Positions 54,508 to 63,505 of a stretch of DNA of 64,000 bases are shown in pieces. The notes under the pieces are model-generated. The model was not told the origin of the DNA. It searched no databases and worked only from the letters and a program-made list of their open reading frames with translations. The DNA lies in assembly GCA_947631945.1 (NCBI GenBank), contig CANRNI010000013.1, positions 1 through 64,000 on the forward strand. Direction: 5' to 3'. This DNA is from an uncultured Clostridia bacterium. Lineage in GTDB: Bacteria; Bacillota; Clostridia; Oscillospirales; Acutalibacteraceae. Made by a program: the position numbers and the translations under genes. Each line of letters starts with the position of its first letter. Position 1 is the stretch's first letter.

Positions 54508-56334
54508 TTATTTCTTGTTTTTGTGTTCCTGCTTCATGCGCAGTTCCTTTGAAAGTATCTTTTTCCTAAGGCGAAGGCTCTTTGGAGTTACCTCTAAAAG
54601 CTCGTCCTCGCTTAAAAATTCCATACATTGTTCAAGGCTCAGAACGGAATGGGGAACAAGTCTTAACGCTTCGTCCGAGCCTGCCGCTCTGGTGTTGGTC
54701 ATCTGTTTTTTCTTGCAGACATTGCAGACTATATCCTCGTTTTTCGCACATTCGCCGCAAATCATTCCCTCGTATACCTGTACGCCGGGACCTATGAAAA
54801 GTCTGCCCCTGTCCTGAGTATTGAAAAGACCGTAGGCCGTGCTTTCGCCCGTTTCGTGAACGACTATGGAACCTCTGTCACGCGTCTGAATATCGCCCTT
54901 TAACGGCTCGTAACCTGCGAAAAGGTTGTTCATAACGCCGTAGCCGTTAGTATCTGTCAGAAATTCGCTTCTGTAGCCTATAAGACCTCTCGCGGGGATT
55001 TTAAACTCAAGGTGAGTCGTGCCGCCGTCGCGTATGCTCATATTTTCAAGCTCGCCTTTGCGCGAACCGATTTTTTCCATAACCGCGCCGACATACGCTT
55101 CGGGAACCTCGACTATAAGCAGCTCCATAGGCTCGAGCGTTTCACCGTTTTCGCCCTTTTTAAGTATTACCTTCGGACGGGAAACGGCAAATTCATAACC
55201 TTGGCGGCGCATTGTTTCAATCAGTATGGAAAGATGAAGCTCACCTCTGCCCGACACCTTGAATGCGTCCGTTGTTTCCGTTTCCTCAACTCTCATGCTG
55301 ACGTTCGTTTCAACTTCTTTGAAAAGTCTCGCTCTGAGATTCCTTGAGGTAACGAATTTGCCCTCCTGCCCCGCGAACGGGCTGTCGTTTACAATAAAAT
55401 TCATTGAAATTGTCGGCTCGTCAATCTTAACGAACGGAAGCGGTTCTATACATTCGGGGTCGCACAGAGTTTCGCCTATATTAAGTCCGTCTATTCCCGA
55501 TACCGCGACGATATCTCCGGCTTTTGCGCCGGCGACTTCGACTCTTTTAAGCCCCTCAAACTGATAGAGCCTTGAAACCTTTACATTCTGGGTCGTTCCG
55601 TCCTGTTTGCATATAACGACGTTCTGACCGTTTCTGATTTTACCTCTTTCAACCTTTCCTATTCCGATTCTGCCTACGTAATCGTCGTAGTCAAGGCTGG
55701 AAAACAGAAGCTGTAACGGCTTGTCCTCATCGCCCGCCGGAGGGTCGATATTATCGAGAATCGCGCCGAGCAGCGGCTTCATATCGCCCTCTCTCGCATC
55801 GGGGTCAAAGGAGGAATAGCCCTCTCTTGCCGACGCGTAAACAACGGGAAATTCTATCTGATCTTCGTCCGCTCCAAGCTCTATGAAAAGGTCTAAAACC
55901 TCGTCCACGACCTCCGCGGGACGCGCTCCGGGGCGGTCTATTTTATTTATAACGACAAGCGGTTTTTTCTTTAACGCGAGAGCCTTTGAAAGCACAAAGC
56001 GCGTCTGCGGCATACAGCCCTCGAACGCGTCTACAAGGAGAAGAACGCCGTCAACCATCATCATTATCCGCTCGACTTCTCCGCCGAAATCCGCGTGTCC
56101 GGGAGTGTCGATAATATTTATTTTAACGCCGTTATAATGAACCGACGTGTTTTTTGAAAGAATCGTTATTCCTCTTTCTCTTTCAAGGTCGTTTGAGTCC
56201 ATAACACGCTCCGCGACCTGTTCGTTCGCCCTGAACGTACCGCTCTGACGCAGCATCTGGTCAACAAGCGTTGTTTTACCGTGGTCAACGTGGGCAATAA
56301 TCGCAATATTTCTTATATTTTGCGCTGTATTCAA
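54508..56334 (-). CDS. typA: Ribosome-binding GTPase TypA/BipA
   Basis: Translational GTPase of 608 aa involved in ribosome assembly and stress. G1 [16 protein letters not shown]3 [15 protein letters not shown]4 [10 protein letters not shown]; domain II and the BipA-specific C-terminal domain ([27 protein letters not shown]) follow. Start codon is TTG with GAAGGTG upstream. Own promoter and terminator. Confidence 0.97.
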   Translation of the reverse strand: MNTAQNIRNIAIIAHVDHGKTTLVDQMLRQSGTFRANEQVAERVMDSNDLERERGITILSKNTSVHYNGVKINIIDTPGHADFGGEVERIMMMVDGVLLLVDAFEGCMPQTRFVLSKALALKKKPLVVINKIDRPGARPAEVVDEVLDLFIELGADEDQIEFPVVYASAREGYSSFDPDAREGDMKPLLGAILDNIDPPAGDEDKPLQLLFSSLDYDDYVGRIGIGKVERGKIRNGQNVVICKQDGTTQNVKVSRLYQFEGLKRVEVAGAKAGDIVAVSGIDGLNIGETLCDPECIEPLPFVKIDEPTISMNFIVNDSPFAGQEGKFVTSRNLRARLFKEVETNVSMRVEETETTDAFKVSGRGELHLSILIETMRRQGYEFAVSRPKVILKKGENGETLEPMELLIVEVPEAYVGAVMEKIGSRKGELENMSIRDGGTTHLEFKIPARGLIGYRSEFLTDTNGYGVMNNLFAGYEPLKGDIQTRDRGSIVVHETGESTAYGLFNTQDRGRLFIGPGVQVYEGMICGECAKNEDIVCNVCKKKQMTNTRAAGSDEALRLVPHSVLSLEQCMEFLSEDELLEVTPKSLRLRKKILSKELRMKQEHKNKK

Positions 56335-56371
56335 TCTAACACCTTCTGCGACAACAATTTTTCATCTATAC

Positions 56372-56400
56372 ATAATACCACTTTATTGACTTGCTGACAA
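56372..56400 (-). promoter_or_regulatory. typA promoter
   Basis: Minus strand TTGTCA, 17 bp, TATTAT. Confidence 0.65.
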
Positions 56401-56445
56401 TAGGTAAAACCTCCAAAAATATTTACGGGATAAAAGGACGTTTAT

Positions 56446-57675
56446 TTAATTTGTTGATTTATTCAGCGATTCCTTATTATCCAACGATTTTGCGTCGATT
56501 ATCGCCACGGCCTGACAGCCGAGAGAAATGTAACTCTCCTCAACGACGCTTCTTTCGTATTTTACCTTTTCATCTTCGCTGATAGGGTCGTTAAAATAAC
56601 AGTATTTCTCATCATATCCCGTAAGTACAACGCAGTGTTCGTGGACGGGGTAAAGAAACGTTTCGCTTTTGTCATATGACTGCCATTGGTAGAATTTGTC
56701 TATTTCCTCCATATCGCGGGTACACCAAAACGCTACGGGTATATCGTTCTTTATATATATCTGCATGATTTCGCTTAACGTTAGCCCCGTAAGGTTTTTG
56801 GCAAAGGCTTTTCCGCCGAGATATTTATTCAGGGCCTTGCAAATTACCGGCGCGAAGCAGCCCCAGCCGCCTTTTTCGTCTTTAGGGTCGCCCGCATACT
56901 TCAATTTGGGATTCGGACCGTACCGACAGCCTAATTTTATATATACCTCGCCCTTATCAAGATATTTATCTACAAATTCGACAGGGTCAATATCATAACC
57001 GTTATACTTTAAAAGCATAGCCGCGGAAACAGCTTCGCAGCCGTTCGGCAGTATGCCTACCTGTGAAATATAAGGCACGTCTATTTTTTTGCCGAATTTA
57101 AAAATATTCTCAAGCATACTGACGTGATAATCGTCGGCTGCGTTGATATCCATTGCAAGTTCGGCCGCTGTAAAGACGTCTTTATTTACAGCCGTTTCCG
57201 CGAGTTCCGAAAAAACGTCGGGCGAAATACCTTCCTTAGCGAACATCTCCAAGAGCGCTTGATAAAATATATTGACGCTTTCCGAATATGAATTGACTGC
57301 ATACCAATCATCAAGCATTTCATAGGTTTCAATAGCTGATTTTTGGTCGTTTGCGTTTTCAAGCTCGTATATGCGCCGAAATACCATCTGCCGCAGTACC
57401 GAATGGTAATCTTCATACGAAATGACAGCGTCGGCGTATTCATTAGATACTGCTTCGTATTCCGCAAATACGTTATCGCCGCCGAAATTACTGTAATCGT
57501 TCATAAAATAATTGTTTGCCAGCACAATATTTTTTGAGTACATATTCATTCTCGTTGCTTTGAAGAGAGCATACCCCAATACGCAAATTACGGCGAACAT
57601 CATAGCCGTAACGACCGAAAACAGTATTACAAGATGTTTTTTTCTTATCTCCCTTATTTTTCTCAATTTCCTCAC
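56446..57675 (-). CDS. Membrane-anchored C39-like peptidase domain protein
   Basis: A 409-aa protein with a basic N-terminus and one membrane segment (LVILFSVVTAMMFAVICVLGY, about 15-36), then a helical region to about 190. The peptidase C39-like (papain fold) domain has the oxyanion Gln and nucleophile Cys in ISQVGILPNGCEAVSAAM (Cys213) and the His in HEHCVVLTGYD, with FNDP giving the Asp. The domain faces outside. GTG at 57675 is used, but the TTG at 57666 has the better-placed GAGGTGAGG. Substrate unknown; cell-wall or peptide cleavage is typical. Confidence 0.85.
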   Translation of the reverse strand: MRKLRKIREIRKKHLVILFSVVTAMMFAVICVLGYALFKATRMNMYSKNIVLANNYFMNDYSNFGGDNVFAEYEAVSNEYADAVISYEDYHSVLRQMVFRRIYELENANDQKSAIETYEMLDDWYAVNSYSESVNIFYQALLEMFAKEGISPDVFSELAETAVNKDVFTAAELAMDINAADDYHVSMLENIFKFGKKIDVPYISQVGILPNGCEAVSAAMLLKYNGYDIDPVEFVDKYLDKGEVYIKLGCRYGPNPKLKYAGDPKDEKGGWGCFAPVICKALNKYLGGKAFAKNLTGLTLSEIMQIYIKNDIPVAFWCTRDMEEIDKFYQWQSYDKSETFLYPVHEHCVVLTGYDEKYCYFNDPISEDEKVKYERSVVEESYISLGCQAVAIIDAKSLDNKESLNKSTN

Positions 57676-57731
57676 CTCAACAGCCTATATATCTATGATA
57701 CCGTAAAAGTCTTAACGTAAACTTAAATTTA

Positions 57732-57776
57732 TCAGGGCGTGTCCGCACAAATCGGTATGTGAGGACACACCCTGTA
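57732..57776. promoter_or_regulatory. Isolated long hairpin upstream of the C39 gene
   Basis: CAGGGCGTGTCC and GGACACACCCTG pair (one mismatch) around an 18-base loop. Neither side has a T-run and no gene reads into it on the plus strand, so its role is unclear. Confidence 0.5.
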
Positions 57777-57802
57777 ATACAATAAAAATTTCCACATTGA
57801 CG

Positions 57803-57831
57803 TTGACAAAATATGAATGGGGCGTTATAAT
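57803..57831 (+). promoter_or_regulatory. Perfect consensus promoter of the 35-aa ORF
   Basis: TTGACA, 17 bp, TATAAT: both boxes and spacing ideal. Start point about 57838, again at the edge of a foldback remnant. Confidence 0.88.
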
Positions 57832-57839
57832 TAAAAAAA

Positions 57840-57920
57840 CCGATTAAATTGAATGTGCAGATTGCGCCGACGCGGACGCAGTAATATCGGATTATTTCAA
57901 GGAGTTTTTGGCGAATTTGT
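57840..57920 (-). repeat. Foldback element remnant, subfamily B, copy p
   Basis: CCGATTAAATTGAATGTGCAGATTGCGCC and ATTATTTCAAGGAGTTTTTGGC match subfamily B reversed, strongly degraded. Confidence 0.6.
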
Positions 57921-57936
57921 AGGGAGGCTTTAAGCT

Positions 57937-58044
57937 GTGAGTAATTTTTTAAATTCGTTTGTCGCCTTTTTTCTGCTGATTTTTAAATACATATTCGGTT
58001 CAATGCTTGTCATACCGCCGTTTGAACTGCCGTCTGAATTTTAG
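57937..58044 (+). CDS. 35-aa hydrophobic peptide, putative small membrane protein
   Basis: GTG start, RBS AGGGAGG nine bases upstream, stop TAG. The peptide begins VSNFLNSFVAFFLLIFKYIF and ends ELPSEF: one strongly hydrophobic helix then a short proline-rich tail. It is below the ORF track cut-off. It has its own ideal promoter and a terminator starting at its stop codon, giving a transcript of about 240 nt. I do not recognise a family. It could be a small membrane peptide, a toxin of a type I pair, or the coding part of a regulatory RNA. Confidence 0.6.
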   Translation: MSNFLNSFVAFFLLIFKYIFGSMLVIPPFELPSEF

Positions 58045-58082
58045 GAAGCTTTGATTTAAATCGGAGCTTCCTTAAAATTTTC
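58044..58082 (+). terminator. Terminator of the 35-aa ORF
   Basis: GGAAGCT/AGCTTCC stem around TTGATTTAAATCGG, then TTAAAATTTTCATTTTT. Confidence 0.75.
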
Positions 58083-58136
58083 ATTTTTCTCACAGTAACG
58101 GTATAGAAAATTTATCGTAAAAACCTTGAAAAACTA

Positions 58137-58165
58137 TTGAAAAACGCATCTTGATATGGTATTAT
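58137..58165 (+). promoter_or_regulatory. Promoter of the secreted repeat protein
   Basis: TTGAAA, 17 bp, TATTAT; start codon about 67 bp downstream. Confidence 0.65.
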
Positions 58166-58238
58166 AAACGCGGTGAAAAGGCGATTGCTTATCGTCCGTT
58201 TATATCACCACTATAATAACGCGAACAGGAGTTTTTTT

Positions 58239-61200
58239 ATGGCAAAAAGAAGCGATTTATTCAAACGTTCATTGTCTTGTATCCTAAGTATGATTATGTT
58301 GCTTTCATGCTGTTTACCGGCGTTTGCATCGGCTGAGGATAAAACCGATTATGTGGACGAAAACAAAGTTCTGCATATTTACGGCGATTACAGCCAAGAA
58401 TACGCGGGCGAAGAGGAGTACACGTCCATCATTGTCGAGGACGGCGGAATACTCTCCGGCGAGGACATCGTGTACGACGTTCCCGTTATGCTTGTAGGCA
58501 CGGTATATATACTTTCGGGTACTTCGAAACACAACGGCACTATAAAAGCCGGAACGTTCAACAAGCCCGTCACAAATAACGGCGACATCGCCGGCGGTAC
58601 GTTTACCGCATCGGTAAACAACAAGAACGGTCTTATCACCGACGGCACGTTCAATTCTATAAGCATCGACAATACGTCGGGCGCGATGTGCGGCGGCGAG
58701 TTTAACGATTGCAATATCACGGTCGCGCGTATAGGCATTTACGACGGCAAATTCAACGGCTGCACTCTTTCGCTCGGAGCTATCGGCGCTCTTTACGGCG
58801 GCGAATATGACAAGAATTGCAATATCGTTCCAAACGAAGGAACCGTCGGTCTGCTCGGCGGCACGTACGAATGTGACATTTCGGGCATTAATTTTATCCG
58901 CGACGGCATTTATAACGGCACGGTAACGAACAATAACAAATGCATTATTGGCGGCGGCACGTTTAACGGCAAGGTCATAAACAACGGCGAAATCAGAGTG
59001 TATGAGCAATCCAATTGGGTGGAAATTAACGGTGAAGTCGAGAACAACGGCAGCATTTCCGGCTCTGTGTTCGGCGACGAAGCGACGGTTACGGGCAACG
59101 GCGGCGTATACGCGATTGTAACGATACTCGATCCCACGGGCGCGGAAGTCGAAACGGTCGTTTACGACAAATCGTTCAAGGTCGGAACGAACGTTGCGGA
59201 AGGCTTGAAACAATGGGAAAAGGAAAATAAATCGGCGAACGAATGGAAAGCCGGAGCAAATCCCGAACTTGAGAGCGGCGCACCGTCCGTAACGGAAATC
59301 TCCCCCGACGCGACTTTCCAAATGAGAGGCGGAAATTACTACGTCCGTATCCCGATTTGGCAGGTAAAAGATAACGTTCTTGAAATCAAACAGGATTGGG
59401 ACGGCGCGACACCTTCTGTTCCGGCAGTATCGGATTACACGTCAATCGTTGTCGAGCAGGGTAAAACTCTTTCCGGCGGAACGTGGACAAAGCCCGTAGT
59501 TAATAACGGCGTTATTTCCGGCGGTTCGTATTCCTCGGACGTAAGAAACGCCGTGGGAAGCGAGATACAGCAGGGAACGTTTACGGGTTCTGTCACGAAT
59601 GAAGCCGAAGCGACGATAAGCGGCGGCGACTTCAGCGGCAGCGAAGCAACGTTGTCCAACGAAGGCGCGATAACGGGCGGTACGATAAAAACAGGTTATC
59701 TTGTAAATACAGGTTCCGTAACGGGCGCGGCGATTGGCGGCGGCGAATCAACGACCGTTACAAATAACGGCAAGGGTACAATTAAAGAATGTACGTTCGG
59801 CGCGAACACAAAGCTCGACCCGGAAAGCGATGCGGCGGCAAATATCGCCGTTCCCGTCAACGTTTACAAGAACAAAGCGGACGGCTCTCCGACGCTTTAC
59901 AATAACGAATTTAATTATAATCAAAATATTCACAATTGGCTCGCCGAAAAATATCCCGAAGATGTATTTTCACACAAGGACGGCGTGGAAATTGACGAAA
60001 CGGAGATATTCAGCGACCTGAAAACGTATAATGTCGTAATGGGTTATACATACAGATTCGAGTGGACAGCTAACGACGACGGCTCGTATTCCGCAAAATT
60101 CTATGTAAATCAGAGCGGCAGAGAGACCGAACAGGCCGGAGTAAAAGTAACGTCTCAGACAAATGAGCCGAGCTGCGTGGAAAACGGCGTTACGATTTAC
60201 ACCGCGTCCATCGAATACGGCGGCGAGACTTACACGGACGAACACCGCATCGAGGGCGGACTCGCGACGGGACATAAGTACAGCGCTGATAAAATCGAGT
60301 GGTCATGGAGCGAAGGTAATTTGACCGCGACGGCAAATCTTTCCTGCACAAAGTGCGGTACGGTCAGAGCCGAAACAGCGGAAGTATCGAACGTTGTCGA
60401 CGAACCGACCTGTAAGAATACAGGAAAGACGACTTACACCGCAAAGGTCAATGTGGACGGTCAAGAGTATACCGACGTCAGGGAAGTTGAAATTGCCAAA
60501 CTCAACCATACCTATTCCGAGGATTATGAACCCGTATGGAGCTGGACGGACGATTATTCATCCGCAACAGCTGAGTTCACTTGCGAGGTCTGCTCAGAGC
60601 AAACGACGGAAACCGCCGAGATTGAAAAGGAAACGGTCGATGCGTCCTGCACCGTCGCAGGTGAAAATATCTATACCGCGACTGTAACGGTATACGATAT
60701 ACCGTATAAAAACGAAGTTGTTGAAGAGATACCCATGGTTCCTCACACATACACCGCCGAACCCGAATGGAATTGGGAGGGTAACACCGCCGCTACGGCG
60801 ACGTTCACCTGCGCGGTCTGTGAGAATACTCATGAAGAATCGGCTAAGGTCGAGGAGAGCGTAAAAGCTCCGACCTGCACCGCAGAGGGCGTAAAAACCT
60901 ATACGGCGACTGTTACCGTGAACGGTAAATCATATAAAAACGAAAAAACGGAATCAATAGACAAGATTGCTCATAAATACGGCGAGCCGACTTGGAAATG
61001 GAACGGTTATAAATCGGCGACCGCGACATTTACCTGTTCCGAATGTTCCGATAAACAGACCGTAACGGCCGACGGCAGCGCAATCACAAAGATTGTTAAA
61101 AAGACCGTAAGCTGCACCGAGGACGGCGTAAACGTCTACACCGCAAAGGTTGATTTCGGCGGCAAATCGTATACAAACGACACTACGGAAACAATTGCAA

Positions 61201-61526
61201 AGCATCACGTAGACAACGGTTCAAACGTTGTAAAGAAGCCCGAACAGAAAGCAACCTGCACCGAGGACGGATACACAGCAGGCGAATACTGCAACGACTG
61301 CAAAAAGTGGGTGTCGGGTCATGAAATAATCAAAGCGCCGGGTCATACCGATAAGGATAACAACGGTATCTGCGACGTTTGCGAAGAAAATTTCGACCCC
61401 GCGAAAAACTGCTCGCATATTTGCCATAAGGACGGATTCCTCGGCTTCATATGGAGGATTTTGCGCGTATTCTTAAAACTCTTCGGAAAATCCCCCGTAT
61501 GCGAATGCGGCTTGCCTCATTATTGA
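58239..61526 (+). CDS. Large secreted repeat protein with CxxC modules and conserved C-terminal tail
   Basis: A 1095-aa exported protein. Signal peptide about 1-32. Residues about 90-330 and 395-500 consist of short repeats around GGTF/GTFN and VTNNG, suggesting a beta-solenoid. From about 600 to 1010 there are five or so modules of about 80 residues, each with one Cys near PTC or ASC and a C-x-x-C pair (CTKCG, CEVCS, CAVCE, CSECS), a pattern that may form disulfides or bind metal. The end has CSHICHKDG, an amphipathic helix (GFIWRILRVFLKLFGKSP) and CECGLPHY, a tail I recall from other clostridial secreted proteins. Start at the ATG with ACAGGAGT. Probable adhesin or surface protein. Confidence 0.8.
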   Translation: MAKRSDLFKRSLSCILSMIMLLSCCLPAFASAEDKTDYVDENKVLHIYGDYSQEYAGEEEYTSIIVEDGGILSGEDIVYDVPVMLVGTVYILSGTSKHNGTIKAGTFNKPVTNNGDIAGGTFTASVNNKNGLITDGTFNSISIDNTSGAMCGGEFNDCNITVARIGIYDGKFNGCTLSLGAIGALYGGEYDKNCNIVPNEGTVGLLGGTYECDISGINFIRDGIYNGTVTNNNKCIIGGGTFNGKVINNGEIRVYEQSNWVEINGEVENNGSISGSVFGDEATVTGNGGVYAIVTILDPTGAEVETVVYDKSFKVGTNVAEGLKQWEKENKSANEWKAGANPELESGAPSVTEISPDATFQMRGGNYYVRIPIWQVKDNVLEIKQDWDGATPSVPAVSDYTSIVVEQGKTLSGGTWTKPVVNNGVISGGSYSSDVRNAVGSEIQQGTFTGSVTNEAEATISGGDFSGSEATLSNEGAITGGTIKTGYLVNTGSVTGAAIGGGESTTVTNNGKGTIKECTFGANTKLDPESDAAANIAVPVNVYKNKADGSPTLYNNEFNYNQNIHNWLAEKYPEDVFSHKDGVEIDETEIFSDLKTYNVVMGYTYRFEWTANDDGSYSAKFYVNQSGRETEQAGVKVTSQTNEPSCVENGVTIYTASIEYGGETYTDEHRIEGGLATGHKYSADKIEWSWSEGNLTATANLSCTKCGTVRAETAEVSNVVDEPTCKNTGKTTYTAKVNVDGQEYTDVREVEIAKLNHTYSEDYEPVWSWTDDYSSATAEFTCEVCSEQTTETAEIEKETVDASCTVAGENIYTATVTVYDIPYKNEVVEEIPMVPHTYTAEPEWNWEGNTAATATFTCAVCENTHEESAKVEESVKAPTCTAEGVKTYTATVTVNGKSYKNEKTESIDKIAHKYGEPTWKWNGYKSATATFTCSECSDKQTVTADGSAITKIVKKTVSCTEDGVNVYTAKVDFGGKSYTNDTTETIAKHHVDNGSNVVKKPEQKATCTEDGYTAGEYCNDCKKWVSGHEIIKAPGHTDKDNNGICDVCEENFDPAKNCSHICHKDGFLGFIWRILRVFLKLFGKSPVCECGLPHY

Positions 61527-61570
61527 TTATCAAACGGCGGTTGATGATTTATAGCGTTTAGGAAAATATA

Positions 61571-61614
61571 ACAACAGCCGGACGGACATGATATTGTTCG
61601 TCCGGCTGTTGTTT
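61571..61614 (+). terminator. Terminator after the repeat protein gene
   Basis: ACAACAGCCGGACG/CGTCCGGCTGTTGT, 14-bp stem, then TTGTCC. Symmetric enough to act in both directions, also behind the convergent GH5 gene. Confidence 0.85.
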
Positions 61615-61670
61615 GTCCTAAAATTCGGAGCCGACGCAATTGGATTTTTCCTTTGCGGCGGCCCCTGTTA

Positions 61671-63191
61671 TTATTTCATTATTTGTTTTTTCTTTTGACT
61701 TGTATAGCTAAAGCCATCTCCGGCAAATTTAACCTTTACGGTATGCTTTCCCTTGTCGGTCTTTATTTTTATTACGGACGAGCAGCCGTCAATTTCCGCA
61801 ACCTCATATTCGCCGTCCGTTTCTATGTTTTCTATCGGCTTATGAGCGAAAATTTCGGTAGGCACGTCAAAATCTTTATCCTGCTCATATGTAAGCGTAA
61901 ACGTGTTTTCGTCCCTGTCATGCTTATAGCATTCTATTTTACCCGTTACGGCTCTTGGATAGGGTCTTTTAAGCACGTCCCAGAGAGGAGAGCCAAAAAG
62001 CCCGTCAAAATAAGCCCAGTATGTGTTGCTCCATTTATAAGAATCGAAAAGGTCAAGAAGAAACTCTATATGGTCGAGCCACTCGGTTCCCTCCGAAAAG
62101 CCTCCCCACTCTCCCACAAGCAGAGGCATATCGAGATTTTCAAGCTGTTCCTGTCTCCTGCGGTCGAATATTGATTTTACTCTGCCGTTGTGAGCGTATT
62201 TATATGCCGGAGTATCAACCATAAGGTCGTATGCATGAGGAGCGAACAGTTGATTTTTATCGCGCTCGCCGTCCACCTCGATAGGCCTGCCGGCAAATTT
62301 TATACCGAGATTTGAATAATAGCTGTTTTCAATAAACAGAATCGGCTCCTGCGAAATTTTTCTTATCTCTTTCGCGGCCGAATCAAGGAACGGCATATAT
62401 CTGCCCAAATCGAATTTATTTACAATCGGAGCCGCTTTGTTGACTATCTTGCCGAATATGTCCGCCGTATAAAGGTCAAGCACATGAACAGCCTGTCCCT
62501 TTGTAAGAGCGCGCTTTATAAGCTCTTTCTTGCTTATTCTTTTATCCGTAAGGGTCGTTGCAATAAGCGAACCTATAAGGGTGAAAAATACCTTGCCGCC
62601 GTCCTTTCCCAAAAACGGCTCGTTCATTATATCATAACCGAAAATCGCGGGATGGTTTCCGAGCTTTTTTACAAGGTAAGCCCACATTTTCTTATAAGCG
62701 TCCTGCACGCCGTATTTGTTATCCCAAAAATTATCAAACGCCCTGTGAACGGCTCTGCTTATAAAATAGCTTTCCGCCCAGACAAGTCGCGGATTTTTAT
62801 ATTTATATTTATCGGTATGGCAGGCCCATGCCGGCGCGCCGTCTCCGGGACCGTTTCCCCAGCCGGAATATAAGTCCTGATGCATATCTATATAAGCGTA
62901 GATACCGGCTTTTTCAAATTTATCGAGCGTGCGTTTTATTGATTCTATATAAACGTCGTTATATTTCCCTTTTTCGGGTTCTACAGCGTCCCACGTTATA
63001 CCGAGCCTTACAATATTAACGCCCTGCTTCTTAAACTCCTCGATTATTGAATCGTTCCAATCGTAGCAATACTGTCGCGCTTTTTTATCGGCGTCATAAG
63101 AGCCTTTGTCGCACAGGTTCACTCCGTTAAAAATTCTTTCTCTGCCGTATTCGTCGACAAGTATTCTTCCCGAAACAGATATCTTTTCCAT
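61671..63191 (-). CDS. GH5 endoglycoceramidase-like glycosidase
   Basis: A 506-aa glycoside hydrolase family 5 protein. FNGVNLCDKGSY, IDMHQDLYSGWGNGPGDGAP and WACHTD follow the endoglycoceramidase subfamily; the acid/base is Glu191 in YDIMNEPF and the nucleophile Glu361 in LLVGEWGGFSEG. The C-terminal 90 residues form a beta-sandwich as in known endoglycoceramidases. No signal peptide is visible, which is unusual for an enzyme of glycolipid or glycan chains. Start at the ATG with GAGGTGA. Substrate may be a glycosphingolipid or another beta-glycoside. Confidence 0.85.
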   Translation of the reverse strand: MEKISVSGRILVDEYGRERIFNGVNLCDKGSYDADKKARQYCYDWNDSIIEEFKKQGVNIVRLGITWDAVEPEKGKYNDVYIESIKRTLDKFEKAGIYAYIDMHQDLYSGWGNGPGDGAPAWACHTDKYKYKNPRLVWAESYFISRAVHRAFDNFWDNKYGVQDAYKKMWAYLVKKLGNHPAIFGYDIMNEPFLGKDGGKVFFTLIGSLIATTLTDKRISKKELIKRALTKGQAVHVLDLYTADIFGKIVNKAAPIVNKFDLGRYMPFLDSAAKEIRKISQEPILFIENSYYSNLGIKFAGRPIEVDGERDKNQLFAPHAYDLMVDTPAYKYAHNGRVKSIFDRRRQEQLENLDMPLLVGEWGGFSEGTEWLDHIEFLLDLFDSYKWSNTYWAYFDGLFGSPLWDVLKRPYPRAVTGKIECYKHDRDENTFTLTYEQDKDFDVPTEIFAHKPIENIETDGEYEVAEIDGCSSVIKIKTDKGKHTVKVKFAGDGFSYTSQKKKQIMK

Positions 63192-63209
63192 TAAATTCAC
63201 CTCGGGAAT

Positions 63210-63239
63210 ATTTTAGCATATCACTTATACATTTTTCAA
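63210..63239 (-). promoter_or_regulatory. GH5 promoter at foldback edge
   Basis: Minus strand TTGAAA, 18 bp, TAAAAT. The -35 box sits on the edge of foldback copy q. Confidence 0.6.
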
Positions 63240-63413
63240 GGGTAATACCGCATAATTATTGTCGTGCAGATGTGTCGAAAGATTTTTCGTCAGATTGACA
63301 AAAGTGACGCAGGAATACTGACGTATTTTAAGGAATTTTTTGGCAAAAATGACGGAAAATCTCGGTGCAGATGCGCGACAAAGGCGTTAGCCGCTAATTG
63401 TGCGGTATTGCCC
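63237..63413 (-). repeat. Foldback element, subfamily A, copy q
   Basis: AAGGGTAATACCGCATAATT to TGTGCGGTATTGCCC, reversed orientation, lying between the divergent GH5 and cohesin-like genes. Confidence 0.9.
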
Positions 63414-63458
63414 AAAATTTTTTAAACATATATTTGGTTATTTTATAAATTCTTTAAA

Positions 63459-63487
63459 TTGACAAACGATTATATTCTTGCTATTAT
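63459..63487 (+). promoter_or_regulatory. Promoter of the cohesin-like gene
   Basis: TTGACA, 17 bp, TATTAT; start codon about 12 bp after the predicted start point. Confidence 0.75.
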
Positions 63488-63505
63488 ATATACGGTGATG
63501 TCCTT

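Noticed and set aside
58314-59321. 335-aa ORF antisense to the secreted repeat protein
   Set aside because: Mirror of the sense repeats; no independent start signal.
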